This document shows positions 46,550 through 56,324 of a DNA stretch of 64,000 nt, piece after piece; within the stretch, counting starts at the first letter, position 1; every line of letters starts with the position of its first letter. Below the pieces are notes generated by a model. That model was not told the DNA's origin. It was given only the letters and a program-made list of their open reading frames with translations, and made no database searches. The position numbers were made by a program, and so were the translations under genes. The stretch is from AP-16 sp963755055 (GTDB lineage Bacteria > Pseudomonadota > Alphaproteobacteria > Rhizobiales > Xanthobacteraceae), in contig CAVWIS010000052.1 in the NCBI GenBank assembly GCA_963755055.1, forward strand, positions 5,045-69,044, in the 5' to 3' direction.

Positions 46550-49443
46550 ATGATTTGCAGCACGCGTGCGTCGCGCGGCAACGACGCCAGAAGCTCGAAA
46601 ACCTCGAAACGTCGGCCTGACAAGCCTTCCCTGGCGCGCGCGGTGCTGGATCGGCCGCCCTCGCAAGGCTGGATTACCAGCGACGACGACGAGATCATGC
46701 TGCGCCGATGGCGGGGAAGCGCGGAGATCGTTTCCGTCGAGGCACTGGAGTCCGAGCAGCCGTTCTACGGCACGTTCCGCGCGCAATCGGGGACCGGCGG
46801 GTTCTACGAGGTCGAGATCCGCAGCCTCGATACCTGCACCAATTCGTGCGGCTGCATCGATCATCGCGTCAACGGGCTCGGCACCTGCAAGCACATCGAG
46901 GGCGTGCTGGCGGCGTTGCGCCAGCGTCGGACGCCGCGCTTTCGCGCCGCTGCCGCCGAGCGCAGCCCGCGCATCGAGATCTTTCTCGACCGCCGCACCG
47001 GGAAGCCGACGATCCGTGGCCGGCGGCGGACGGCAAGGCGATGCACGCGACGCGCGACTGGTTCGCGCCGTATCTGGCGCCCGACGGGACGCTCGCCGGA
47101 TGCCCGCCAGGAGATCGAGACGCTCGATCGGCGCCGTGCGGACGGCGCCGGACGGGGTGCGGAGAAAGATCCGCGTGTCGCGCCACTTCGCGCCGTGGCT
47201 CGACCGTTTGCGCCGCGCAGCTTTCGCGCGAGGAGGCCCGCGCCGCCTTCGTCGCCGAGGTCGAGGCCGGCCGCGCCAGCTTCGATCTGCTGAAATCGCC
47301 GCTGCTGCCCTATCAGCGCGACGGCATGCTGCACCTCGCCTTCGGCGAGCGCGCGCTGCTCGCCGACGAGATGGGGCTCGGAAAAACCATCCAGGCAATC
47401 GCCGCCTGCGAGCTTCTGGCGCGCCGTCGCGGCATCGCGAAAGTCCTGGTGGTCTGCCCGGCATCGCTCAAGGCGGAATGGGAGGAGCAGATCGCCCGCT
47501 TCACCGAGCGCCCGGCGCGCGCGGTGTTCGGCGCCCGGCCGCAACGCCTCGCCGCCTACCGCGAGCCCGAATTCTTCACCATCGTGAACTACGAGCAGGT
47601 CCTGGGCGACGCCGAGGACATCAACGAGCTGCTCGCTCCCGACGTGGTCGTGCTCGACGAGGCGCAGCGCATCAAGAACTGGCAGACCAAGACGGCGCGA
47701 CGGGTGAAGTCGCTGCGCTCGCCCTATGCGTTCGTGCTGACCGGCACGCCGGTGGAGAACCGGATCGACGAACTGTACTCGATCGTCCAGTTCCTCGATC
47801 CCGAGCTGCTCGGGCCGCTGTTCCGGTTCAACCGCGACTTCTACGCGCTCGACGAGCGCGGCCGGCCGGTCGACTACAAGAATTTGGCCGAGCTGCGCGA
47901 GCGCATCAGGCCGGTCATGCTGCGCCGGCGCAAGGCCGACGTCGAGAAGGAGCTGCCCGGCCGCACGCTGAAGACCTACTTCGTGCCGATGGCCGAGGAG
48001 CAGCGCGCGTGCTACGAGGACTACAGGAAGCCCGCGGCCCGGCTGATCGCCCAGGCGCAACGCCGGCCGCTGCTCGCCGGCGGAGCTCGAGCGGCTGCAG
48101 CATGCTCCTCGCCTGCATGCGCATGGTCTGCGACACGCCGGCGATCCTCGATCCGACCTGCCGGGTGAGCCCCAAGCTCGAGGAGCTCGAGCGCATCATC
48201 GGCGATCTGCTGGAGGAGCCGGACCGAAAGATCATCGTTTTCTCCGAGTGGGAGCGCATGCTGGCGCTGGTCCGCGAGCTTGCCGCCGAGATGGGCGTGG
48301 AGGCCGCCTGGCACACCGGCTCGGTGCCGCAGCAGCGCCGCCGGGCCGAGATCGTGCGCTTCAAGAACGATCCGGCCTGCCGGCTGTTCCTGTCGACCGA
48401 CAGCGGCAGCGTCGGGCTCAACCTTCAGGCGGCGAGCGCGGTCATCAACGTCGACCTGCCGTGGAACCCGGCCAAGCTCGAGCAGCGCATCGCCCGTGCG
48501 TGGCGCAAGAACCAGACGCGCTCGGTGACGGTCGTCAACCTGGTGTGCGAGGGCTCGATCGAGCACGGCATCCTGCACCTGCTCGGCCACAAGCAGGCGC
48601 TCGCCGACGGCGTGCTCGACGGGCATGGCGATCTCGCCGCCCTGAAGATGCCGTCGGGCCGCGGCCGCCTTGATCGAGCGCATGCAGGCGATGATGGAGG
48701 CGGCCGAAACAGTCGGCGCCGCGCATCCTGTCTCCCGAGGAGGCCGTGGCCGAGGATTTGTTGCAGCCGCCACGGCGAGCGGGCGCTGCTGATCGAGGCG
48801 CGCCCGGGGGCCGACGGGGTCGCCCGGCTGCTCGCCGTGCTCGACCTCGATGCCGGCGCGCTCGCCGACGAGAGCCAAGCGCCTGGCCGAGCGCGGCGAC
48901 GCCGCCAGTCCGGCGGTGGAGCTCATCGATCGGGCGACCTGGCTCGCCATGCGGCGCCTCGCGGCGACCGGCCTGCTCAAGCTCGCCGACGGACCGGTCC
49001 GCGTGCTCCATCGCGCGCCGGAATTTGCGCCCGACGCCGGGTCCGATCCGGCGGCGCGCGCTGGCGAGCTGCGCCGGCAGGCCGAGCGTTCGCTCAGCAT
49101 GGCAAAGCTGCTGGCGGACGGCGGGTTTTCCGAGGAAGCGCCGGCGCTGTTGTGCAAGGTGCTCGGCACCGCGGCGGCGGCGCGGCTCGCCACGCTGGGC
49201 GAGCTGCCGGCCGACGTCGGCATGGCGACCCCCGATCAGGTACGCGATCTCGTCGAGCGCGGGGCGCTGCCGAAGGAGGCTGCCGCCGTCACCGAGCTTT
49301 GGCAAATGGCAGGCGGGTCCGGCGGACCGGACCTCGATCGGCATTTCGCCGCGCTGGCGAAGGTGATCGCGAGCCTCGATGCGGCCGGCGCGCAGCAACC
49401 CGGGTCGGCGAGACCCGGCCAGGAGCGGCGAACGGCTGCGTGA
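46550..49443 (+). CDS. SWIM zinc finger-SNF2 family helicase, about six frameshifts
   Basis: The start is uncertain (Met 46550; alternative 46493). Order of domains: N-terminal SWIM-type finger (CGCIDHRVNGLGTCKH, CxC...CxH), then SNF2 motifs LADEMGLGKTIQ, VVCPASLKAEWEEQ, VVLDEAQRIKNWQTK (DEAQ), VLTGTPVENRIDELYS. After a break near 48,085 come IIVFSEWERML, LSTDSGSVGLNLQAA and QRIARAWRKNQTRSV. A 250-residue C-terminal tail follows, ending at 49443. Breaks near 47,025, 47,100, 47,150, 47,215, 48,085, 48,665 and 48,880. Such proteins remodel or translocate along DNA in repair or defence. No partner gene is adjacent. Confidence 0.8.
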
Positions 49444-49688
49444 GAACGCGGAAAGCGCGGGTCCCCTGCGTGGTGCCCGATTGTTGATGGCGTCCCGACG
49501 CCGACGATGCCCGCCAGACACAACTGCGTGAGGACACGGGGCCCATGTTGCGTGCTCCGATTGTCCCTGCCCCTGCGGAAGGTTAAGGTTCGCGTCAATT
49601 CCCTCGCGGGAATGCCGAGACCTGCCTGATGCTTCGCGGGGCGATCGCCCGATGTCTCCACGTCGGGTTAGTTTTGAGGACAAGAACC

Positions 49689-50561
49689 ATGACCCTGACA
49701 GACACCCATCACAAGAGCCTGCTGCCGGACCCGGTGCCGTCGCGCCGGGCCTTCGTCGTCACCAGCCTGGCGAGCGGCTTTGCGCTCGCGGTGCAGCCGG
49801 TCTCCGCCGAGACCATCACGACCGACAGCAACGGTTTGACGGCGGGCGAGGTGAAGATTTCCGTCAAGGACGGTGAGATGCCGGGCTATCGCGCCATGCC
49901 GGCGAGCGGCGGCCCGTTCGCCACCGTCCTGGTGATCCAGGAGATTTTCGGCGTCCACGAGCACATCAAGGACGTCTGCCGCCGCTTCGCCAAGCTCGGC
50001 TATTTCGCGGTGGCGCCGGCGCTCTACGCGCGCCAGGGCGACGTCTCGACCATGACCGACATCCAGGAGATCATCAGCAAGGTGGTGTCGAAGGTGCCGG
50101 AGGCCCAGGTCGCCGCCGACCTCGACGCCACCGTCGCCTGGGCAAAGACCACCGGCAAGGCGGATACCGCAAAACTCGGTGTCACCGGCTTCTGCTGGGG
50201 CGGCCGGCAGACCTGGCTCTATGCCGAGCACAATCCGAACGTGAAGGCGGCCGTCGCCTGGTATGGCCCGCTGCAGCGTCCGAAGACCGACAACACGCCG
50301 GCCAACCCGCCGGACCTCGTCAAGGACCTCAAGGTGCCGGTGCTCGGGCTCTACGGCGCCGCCGATGCCGGCATTCCGGTCCCGCAGGTCGAGGAGATGC
50401 GCGCGGCGCTGAAGGCGGCCGGAAAGAATTCCGAGATCGTGATCTATCCGGATACCCCGCACGGATTCCACGCCGACTACCGGCCGAGCTACCGCCCCGA
50501 GCAGGCGCAGGACGGCTGGAAGCGCCTGCAGGCCTGGTTCAAGGATCACGGGGTCTCTTGA
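49689..50561 (+). CDS. Dienelactone hydrolase family protein with Tat-like leader
   Basis: A 290-residue alpha/beta hydrolase. The N-terminus has SRRAFVVTSLASGFALAVQP, a twin-arginine-like leader cleaved near VSA-ET, so export is likely. The catalytic triad of the DLH family is present: Cys in GFCWGGRQT, Asp in LYGAADAGIP, His in PHGFHADYRP. It hydrolyses dienelactone-like or ester substrates, possibly in the periplasm. A single gene with its own upstream 245-bp region, in which nothing else was recognised. Confidence 0.88.
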   Translation: MTLTDTHHKSLLPDPVPSRRAFVVTSLASGFALAVQPVSAETITTDSNGLTAGEVKISVKDGEMPGYRAMPASGGPFATVLVIQEIFGVHEHIKDVCRRFAKLGYFAVAPALYARQGDVSTMTDIQEIISKVVSKVPEAQVAADLDATVAWAKTTGKADTAKLGVTGFCWGGRQTWLYAEHNPNVKAAVAWYGPLQRPKTDNTPANPPDLVKDLKVPVLGLYGAADAGIPVPQVEEMRAALKAAGKNSEIVIYPDTPHGFHADYRPSYRPEQAQDGWKRLQAWFKDHGVS

Positions 50562-50696
50562 CCGGCGTAAGCTTCTTCTGGATTGCTCGCCGCCAGTCTG
50601 GCGGGCGATTTTGCGCCGGGAGCCGGACCGCATCGGCAGGACGGTGGCCGGGGGAGTCCGGGCACGCGCCGGGTGATCGACGCTGGCGGGGGGGGG

Positions 50697-51551
50697 ATGA
50701 CGATGGTCACCGCGAGCACGGGTCTGTCATCGGAAGATGCCGAACGCTTTCGTTCCTTCGAGCGCCGGCGACACGACAGCCTGGCGGCGACCTACCACGA
50801 CTTCTTTACGCCGGTCACGGCGCTCGCCATCAAGCCGCTGCTGTATGCTGTACGACTTCATGCCGATGCCCGGCTTCTTGATGTGGCGACTGGCCCGGGC
50901 TCTCTTGCCGCCGAAGCCCTCAAGCTCGGTGCGCGGCCGATGGGTGTCGATCTATCGCCCGTCATGATCGAGCTTGCAGGACATGCTCATCCCGGCATCG
51001 AATTCCGGGTGGCAGACGTCGAGCACTTGCCTTTTGCCCATGATTCATTCGATGCGATTGTCTGCAATTTTGGCCTCGGACACTTCCCTTGTCCGGAGGC
51101 CGCCATCACCGAGTGTGTCCGCACCCTCAAGCCAGGCGGTCGGATCGCGTTGTCATGGTGGGATGATCCGAGTCGGCAGCGTATCCAAGGTCTCTTTCGA
51201 GAGGCGATCGCGGAAATCGGAGCAGCGCCGCCACCCGACGTGCCGGCAGGCTATTCGGTCCTTCGCTTCTCTGATAGCGACGAGCTCCGTCGCCTGCTCG
51301 ATGATGCCGGCCTCACGGAGGTCACCGTGCAGGATCATCGAACGACCCACCTTGTTGCTGACGTTGACACGCTGTGGCGTGGCGGGCTGGGAAGCTTTGC
51401 AGTCACCTCTTCGGCAATCGCTCACCAAGATGCCGCGACCCAGGCAGCGATTCGCGCGGCATTGGCGCGAGGAGCTGCCGTCTATCAAACCGCAGACGGA
51501 TTGATTCTCCCTATTGCCTTCAAGATCGGCAGCGGACGTAAGCCGGACTGA
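50697..51551 (+). CDS. SAM-dependent class I methyltransferase
   Basis: A 284-residue methyltransferase starting at 50697 after a G-run. SAM motif LLDVATGPGSLAAEA, motif II-like GVDLSPVMIELA, and FDAIVCNFGLGHFP plus LKPGGRIALSWWDD are typical of UbiE/Methyltransf_11 enzymes. Third-position composition is more A/T-rich than neighbours (for example the stretch 50,980-51,110), hinting at acquisition. Substrate unknown. Followed by a hairpin and a lysE fragment. Confidence 0.83.
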   Translation: MTMVTASTGLSSEDAERFRSFERRRHDSLAATYHDFFTPVTALAIKPLLYAVRLHADARLLDVATGPGSLAAEALKLGARPMGVDLSPVMIELAGHAHPGIEFRVADVEHLPFAHDSFDAIVCNFGLGHFPCPEAAITECVRTLKPGGRIALSWWDDPSRQRIQGLFREAIAEIGAAPPPDVPAGYSVLRFSDSDELRRLLDDAGLTEVTVQDHRTTHLVADVDTLWRGGLGSFAVTSSAIAHQDAATQAAIRAALARGAAVYQTADGLILPIAFKIGSGRKPD

Positions 51552-51568
51552 TTGGAGAACGTGAAACG

Positions 51569-51597
51569 ATGCGGATTGCCGGACGACGGTTCCGCAT
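51569..51597. terminator. Hairpin after methyltransferase
   Basis: ATGCGGA / TCCGCAT, a 7-bp stem with a 15-nt loop, starts 18 nt after the methyltransferase stop. There is no T-run, so a terminator role is tentative. The arm sequence recurs at 51,885-51,910 and 51,943-51,950. Confidence 0.4.
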
Positions 51598-51613
51598 TCC
51601 GTTGCGAGCGACC

Positions 51614-51850
51614 TGGAGATCGAAAAACATCCCGATCGCCTCGCGGCCGAGCGCGATGGCGAAGCCGACCAGCGCCACGCCGCATGCCGCATTGATCAGG
51701 CGATGCAGATTGTTCGTCAGCAGCCTGCGCGCGCCGGAGATCAGCGCCGCGATGACGAAGCAGTAGACCACGCAGGCCAGCATGAAGCCGGCGAAAAACA
51801 CCGTCAGATCATTCGCGGTCGGGGTGCGGCCGGTCATCGCCTCGATGGGT
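51614..51850 (-). pseudogene. lysE-family 3' fragment (duplicate of the gene at 53,203)
   Basis: The minus strand encodes IEAMTGRTPTANDLTVFFAG, FMLACVVYCFVIAALISGAR and CGVALVGFAIALGREAIG, matching the last ~75 residues of the complete LysE-type exporter at 53,203-53,844 with a few substitutions. The front two-thirds is missing. The two copies are in the same orientation and lie about 1.6 kb apart, flanking the Fic gene. A remnant, not a functional exporter. Confidence 0.75.
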
Positions 51851-52044
51851 CTCTTGAATGGCATTGAGCCGGTCGGGAGAAACTGAATGCGGGGCCACGG
51901 TCCCGCATTCGTCAGAGTCCGTGACTTAGAGACTCCAATGTCGAATGCGGTGTTTAACGGTCATATTCTCCGCAGGATGTACGGCGAATATCCTTGCCCT
52001 CGCGGTGATTAGACGCCATGATCTCCGCAGAAGGTGCGGAGATT

Positions 52045-53151
52045 ATGGCAAAGTACATCCATCAACTGCCCAATTGGCCAAAATTCCACGTGAATCAAAG
52101 CGCCTTGGCGGGGCCGTTGGCGAGGGTCCGCCACCGCCAGGGACGGTTCATTGGCCGGATGGAAGCCCTCGGCTTCCCCCTCCGCAGCGAGGCTGTGCTT
52201 CAGACGCTGACCCAGGACGTGGTGAAGTCGAGCGAAATCGAGGGCGAGATCCTCGACAGGGATCAGGTGCGCTCATCCATCGCGAGACGCCTCGGCATCG
52301 AGATCGGCGCGCTGACACCGGCCGCCCGCGACGTCGAGGGCATCGTCGAAATGATGCTGGACGCAACACAAGAGTATGACCAGCCCCTCACCGATGAGCG
52401 TCTCTTTGGCTGGCATGCGGCGCTGTTTCCGACCGGCCGCAGCGGCATGCACAAGATCACGGTCGGTGCTTGGCGCAACGACGCATCCGGACCCATGCAG
52501 GTTGTCTCGGGCGCCATCGGCAAGGAACGTGTCCACTACGAAGCGCCGCCCGCTTCAAGGCTTCCCGGCGAAATGAAAGCGTTCCTTGATTGGTTCGAAG
52601 CGAGCGATGACACCGATCTCGTGCTCAGGGCTGGCATCGCCCATCTCTGGTTCGTCACCATACACCCCTTCGAGGATGGCAACGGACGCATTGCGCGCGC
52701 GATCGCCGATATGGCGCTCGCGCGATCGGACCACAGCCCACAGCGGTTCTACAGCATGTCGGCGCAAATCCATCAGGAACGCAATGCGTATTACGACATG
52801 CTGGAGGCAACGCAGAAAGGCGAACTCGATATCACGCCCTGGCTGGAGTGGTTCCTCGCTTGCCTCAATCGCGCATTTGATGGAGCGGAGAACACGCTTG
52901 CCGACGTGCTTCGCAAGGCCGAATTCTGGAAGAAGCACGCCGCGATCCGACTGAATGATCGGCAACGCGATATTCTGAATCGCCTGCTCGACGGGTTCAA
53001 GGGCAAGCTCACCTCTTCAAAATACGCGACAATTGAAAAAACCTCGCCCGATACAGCCTTGCGCGACATCAATGAACTGGTTGAGCGTGGGATCCTCAGG
53101 AAAGACGAAGGCGGCGGACGCAGTACGAGCTATTCGCTGGCCGAGAGATGA
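52045..53151 (+). CDS. Fic family protein (AMPylase) with N-terminal inhibitory helix
   Basis: A 368-residue Fic protein. The start at 52045 (MAKYIHQLPNWPKFH; CGGAG upstream) is preferred to Met 52018. The active motif HPFEDGNGRIAR begins at H207. The N-terminal inhibitory motif S62-xxx-E66-G67 (SSEIEGE) marks a class II, self-inhibited Fic. A C-terminal winged-helix-like domain follows (DILNRLLDGFKGKLTSSKYA). It transfers AMP or another nucleotide group to a protein hydroxyl. No antitoxin gene is adjacent. Codon use is more A/T-rich than the core genes, and it sits between two copies of the lysE 3' end. Confidence 0.9.
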   Translation: MAKYIHQLPNWPKFHVNQSALAGPLARVRHRQGRFIGRMEALGFPLRSEAVLQTLTQDVVKSSEIEGEILDRDQVRSSIARRLGIEIGALTPAARDVEGIVEMMLDATQEYDQPLTDERLFGWHAALFPTGRSGMHKITVGAWRNDASGPMQVVSGAIGKERVHYEAPPASRLPGEMKAFLDWFEASDDTDLVLRAGIAHLWFVTIHPFEDGNGRIARAIADMALARSDHSPQRFYSMSAQIHQERNAYYDMLEATQKGELDITPWLEWFLACLNRAFDGAENTLADVLRKAEFWKKHAAIRLNDRQRDILNRLLDGFKGKLTSSKYATIEKTSPDTALRDINELVERGILRKDEGGGRSTSYSLAER

Positions 53152-53202
53152 GCCGATGAGCCATGGGCCAGACCAGGCAAAAAAGGGAAAAGCGCACCTG
53201 GC

Positions 53203-53844
53203 TCAGGGTCCGGGAAGCGTTCCGACCGCCTCGCGGCCGAGCGCGATGGCGAAGCCGACGAGCGCCACGCCGCACACCGCGCTGACCGCGCGATGGAGCG
53301 TGTCGGTGAGCAGCCGGCGCGCGCCGGAGATCAGCGCCGCGATGGCGAAACAATATGCGACGCATGCCAGCATGAAGCCGGCGAAGAACACGGTGAGATC
53401 GTTGGCGGCCGGTACCCTGCCGGTCATCGCCTCGATGGCGCCGCCGAGCGCGATCCAGTAAGCGACCGCCTGCGGGTTGGTGAGCGACAGCGCCGCCCCG
53501 GCGGCAAAATCACCGCGCTCGGGAATTGTCGCGCGTTCGGCGGTCGGACCGCGCCAGGCATCTTTCAGCGCGCGCAGGCCGAGCCATCCGAGCAGCACCA
53601 CGCCGGCTGCCGCGAGCGTGCCGCGCACCGCATCGATCTGCAGCAGCAGCGCCGCACTGGTCAGGCCGATGACCGCCCAGACAGCGTCGCCGATCAGCGA
53701 TCCGAACTCGACCGACAGCGCCGCCGAATATCCCCGCGCGGCGCCGCGGCGAAAGGCCTCGACGAAGACCGGGCCCGGCGGCCCGCAGAACGCGAGGCCC
53801 ATGCCAAAGGCCGCGGCAAACAGGCCGACGGGAAGATCGCTCAC
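53203..53844 (-). CDS. LysE/RhtB-family exporter
   Basis: A 213-residue membrane protein (MSDLPVGLFAAAFGMGLAFC) with six hydrophobic segments and the LysE-family GPPGPVFVEAFRRG motif near the N-terminus plus ALSLTNPQAVAYWIALGGAI. It exports amino acids or related small molecules. It is complete; a degenerate copy of its 3' third is at 51,614. No regulator is adjacent. Confidence 0.85.
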   Translation of the reverse strand: MSDLPVGLFAAAFGMGLAFCGPPGPVFVEAFRRGAARGYSAALSVEFGSLIGDAVWAVIGLTSAALLLQIDAVRGTLAAAGVVLLGWLGLRALKDAWRGPTAERATIPERGDFAAGAALSLTNPQAVAYWIALGGAIEAMTGRVPAANDLTVFFAGFMLACVAYCFAIAALISGARRLLTDTLHRAVSAVCGVALVGFAIALGREAVGTLPGP

Positions 53845-53869
53845 GCGCGGCGCGGGCGGATCAGCGCAC

Positions 53870-54664
53870 CTACTGCCCGGAAAAATTCGGCAGGCGGCGC
53901 TCGGCCATCGCCTTGATGCCTTCCTTGAAGTCGGCGGTGCGGCGGTGCCAGTCCTGCTCGACCAGCTCGCGCTCGGTCGACGATTCGATCTTGTCGGCGA
54001 GGCCGCGGCGCAGCGTCTCGCGCGTCGACATCACGGCGAGCGGGCCAGACTGGGCGATCTCGGTGGCGAGCGCCTCGGCGGCTTTGCGCACCTCGGCGAA
54101 CGGGACCAGCACGTCGGCGAGCCCGATCCTCACCGCCTCGTCGCCGGGAATCCGCCGGCCGGTATAGAACAGCAGCGCCGCCTGTTGCGGACCGACCAGG
54201 CGCGGCAGCGTGGTGGTCAGACCGAAACCAGGATGAAACGACATTCGGTTGAAGTTGGCGGAGAACCGCGCCTCCGGGCAGGTGACGCGAAAGTCCGCCA
54301 CCAGTGCGAGGCCGAGGCCGCCGCCGACGGCCGGCCCGTGGACCGCGGCAACGATCGGCTTCTTGTTGCGGAACAGGCGGATCGCTTCCTTGTAGAGATG
54401 CTTGGCGCCGGAGCCGGGGGCTTCCGAGGCGCTGCCGGTCTCCGGCCGCTTGGAGAAATCCGCGCCGGCGCAGAACGCCTTGCCGTCGGCGGCGAGCACG
54501 ATGGCGCGGCATTGCGGATCGTCGTCGAAACGGTCGAACGCGTCGCCGATCTCGGCGATCAGGGCGTTGTCGAAGAAGTTGTTGGGCGGCCGGCGGATCT
54601 CCACCGTCGCAACGTGGCCCGAAATGCTGACGCCGATGTCGCGAAAACCCGTCGGACTGTCCAT
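53870..54664 (-). CDS. Enoyl-CoA hydratase/isomerase family protein
   Basis: A 264-residue crotonase-fold enzyme. It has the oxyanion-hole segments LAADGKAFCAGADFSKRP and AAVHGPAVGGGLGLALVADF and the family motif HPGFGLTTTLPRLVG. A Glu at the usual first catalytic position is not evident in the GGGLGLAL helix, so activity may be isomerase or thioesterase-like. It lies 32 nt downstream of the CoA-transferase gene, suggesting a two-gene unit for CoA-ester metabolism. Confidence 0.88.
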   Translation of the reverse strand: MDSPTGFRDIGVSISGHVATVEIRRPPNNFFDNALIAEIGDAFDRFDDDPQCRAIVLAADGKAFCAGADFSKRPETGSASEAPGSGAKHLYKEAIRLFRNKKPIVAAVHGPAVGGGLGLALVADFRVTCPEARFSANFNRMSFHPGFGLTTTLPRLVGPQQAALLFYTGRRIPGDEAVRIGLADVLVPFAEVRKAAEALATEIAQSGPLAVMSTRETLRRGLADKIESSTERELVEQDWHRRTADFKEGIKAMAERRLPNFSGQ

Positions 54665-54696
54665 GCTGACCTCTCGTCTGGATAGGTTTGAATCAT

Positions 54697-55860
54697 TCAG
54701 CCGCGCCGCGCCACGGCGGTGGCCGGAGGATCGAGCGCCGCGCCGAGCACCTCGTCATTGTGCTCGCCGACTTTCGGCGACGGGCTGCGGATCGCCGGCC
54801 GCACGCCGTCGATCTTGAGCGGCAGGCCGACGAAGGTGCCGCCCGAGCGCGGTTCCTGGAGCAGCATGCCGACCGCCTCGGTCTGCGGATCGCGCGCCAC
54901 GTCGGCGAGATCGTTGATCGGCGCGCACGGGACCCCGGCGGCCTCCAGCCGGTCGATCCATTCGGCGCGGGTTTTGGTGCGCATCAGGGCCTCGACCTCG
55001 GGTACCAGCGTCTCCTTGTTGGCGAGGCGGAGCGCATTGGTGCGGAACCGCGGATCGGCGATCCATTCGGGACGGCCGACCGCCTCGGCGAATTTGGCAA
55101 ACAGCCGGTCGTTGGCGGCGGCGACCACGATCTCGCCGTCGGACGCCTCGAAACCCTGGAAAACGACGATGCGCGGCGAGCCGGTGCGGTGGCGTGTCGG
55201 CTCGAGGCCGGTGGTCTTGTAGGCGCCGAGAATGGTGGCGAGCCAGCCGAGCGCGGTCTCGAACAGGGAGGCGTCGACGATGCATCCGGTGCCGGTCTGC
55301 TCGCGCCGATAGAGGCCCGCCAGGCAGCCGATCGCCGTCCACATCCCGCTGCCCATGTCGAGGATCGAGACGCCGACCCGCGAGGGCGGGGTCTCCGGCC
55401 CGCCGTTGACGCTGAAGATGCCGGAAAAGGCCTGCACGATCGGCTCGTAGCCGGGCTTCATCTTCATCGGTCCGGCATTGCCGAAGGCGCCGAGCGAGCA
55501 GTAGACGAGGCGCGGATGGGCGGCGCGCAGCGTCTCGCCGTCGAGGCCGAGCTCCTCCATGACGCCGGGCCGCAGGTTCTGCACCAGCACGTCGCATTCG
55601 CCGATGTACTGCTTGAGCCAGGCGACCGACGCCGCATCGGTGAGGTCGAGCGCGACGCTGCGCTTGTTGAGGTTGAGCGAATGGAAGATGTGCGAGGCAT
55701 CAGGGGTGAGCAGCGATCCCCAATAGCGCGCGTCGTCGCCGCTCTTCGGCCGCTCCACCTTGACCACGTCGGCGCCCAGCGCCGCGAGAATCTCGCCCGC
55801 ATAGGGGCCGGCGATGTTCTGCGCAATCTCGACGACTTTGATTCCGCTCAACGGCAGCAT
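54697..55860 (-). CDS. CaiB/BaiF-family CoA-transferase
   Basis: A 387-residue family III CoA-transferase from 55860 (MLPLSGIKVVEIAQNIAGPY). It shows GADVVKVERPKSGDDARYWG, the catalytic Asp region SILDMGSGMW, and the Met/Gly-rich motif GAFGNAGPMKMKPGYEPIVQ. It moves CoA between carboxylic acids. The upstream in-frame extension overlaps the SPW gene and is rejected. It is paired with the enoyl-CoA hydratase-like gene. Confidence 0.9.
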   Translation of the reverse strand: MLPLSGIKVVEIAQNIAGPYAGEILAALGADVVKVERPKSGDDARYWGSLLTPDASHIFHSLNLNKRSVALDLTDAASVAWLKQYIGECDVLVQNLRPGVMEELGLDGETLRAAHPRLVYCSLGAFGNAGPMKMKPGYEPIVQAFSGIFSVNGGPETPPSRVGVSILDMGSGMWTAIGCLAGLYRREQTGTGCIVDASLFETALGWLATILGAYKTTGLEPTRHRTGSPRIVVFQGFEASDGEIVVAAANDRLFAKFAEAVGRPEWIADPRFRTNALRLANKETLVPEVEALMRTKTRAEWIDRLEAAGVPCAPINDLADVARDPQTEAVGMLLQEPRSGGTFVGLPLKIDGVRPAIRSPSPKVGEHNDEVLGAALDPPATAVARRG

Positions 55861-55874
55861 GTTTTGTCCTCTGC

Positions 55875-56231
55875 TCAGGTCTCGACGTTCCGCCGCGCAT
55901 CCCAGATCTCGTAGAGCGCGAGTCCCAGGATCAGCAAGCCGACGATCACGAAGTTCGCGCGCGCGGTGGAGTCGGGGATGGCAAGTATCCATGGCGACGC
56001 CACCAGCCAGGCGCCGAGCACCACGTTGACCCATTCCTCCCAGACCTGAAACACCGATAGGGTCACCACCTCGGCCAGGATGACCAGGAAGCCGACCACG
56101 ACCGCATTCTTCGTCGCGGTGGCATCGTTGGAGAACAACAGCGCCCAGGGCGAGATGCACAGCCAGATGCCCAGCCCCCAATTGGTCCAGTCTTCCCACT
56201 GCTTTGGCAAGTTGAATTCCGCGGTCGCCAT
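55875..56231 (-). CDS. SPW-repeat membrane protein
   Basis: A 118-residue protein starting at 56231 (MATAEFNLPKQWEDWTNWGL) with four hydrophobic segments in two repeats, each carrying the SPW signature (CISPWALLF and VASPWILAI). SPW proteins are small inner-membrane proteins of unknown function. It ends 14 nt before the CoA-transferase start, so co-transcription is possible without an obvious functional tie. Confidence 0.82.
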   Translation of the reverse strand: MATAEFNLPKQWEDWTNWGLGIWLCISPWALLFSNDATATKNAVVVGFLVILAEVVTLSVFQVWEEWVNVVLGAWLVASPWILAIPDSTARANFVIVGLLILGLALYEIWDARRNVET

Positions 56232-56324
56232 GAAGCCTCCCTGGCCCACCCGCCGGCCATCGGGCGGGCGCAGCCCGTCCGCTTCTAGCAAATCCGGCTG
56301 CCGCACGCGAACCCGTCGGCCGCC

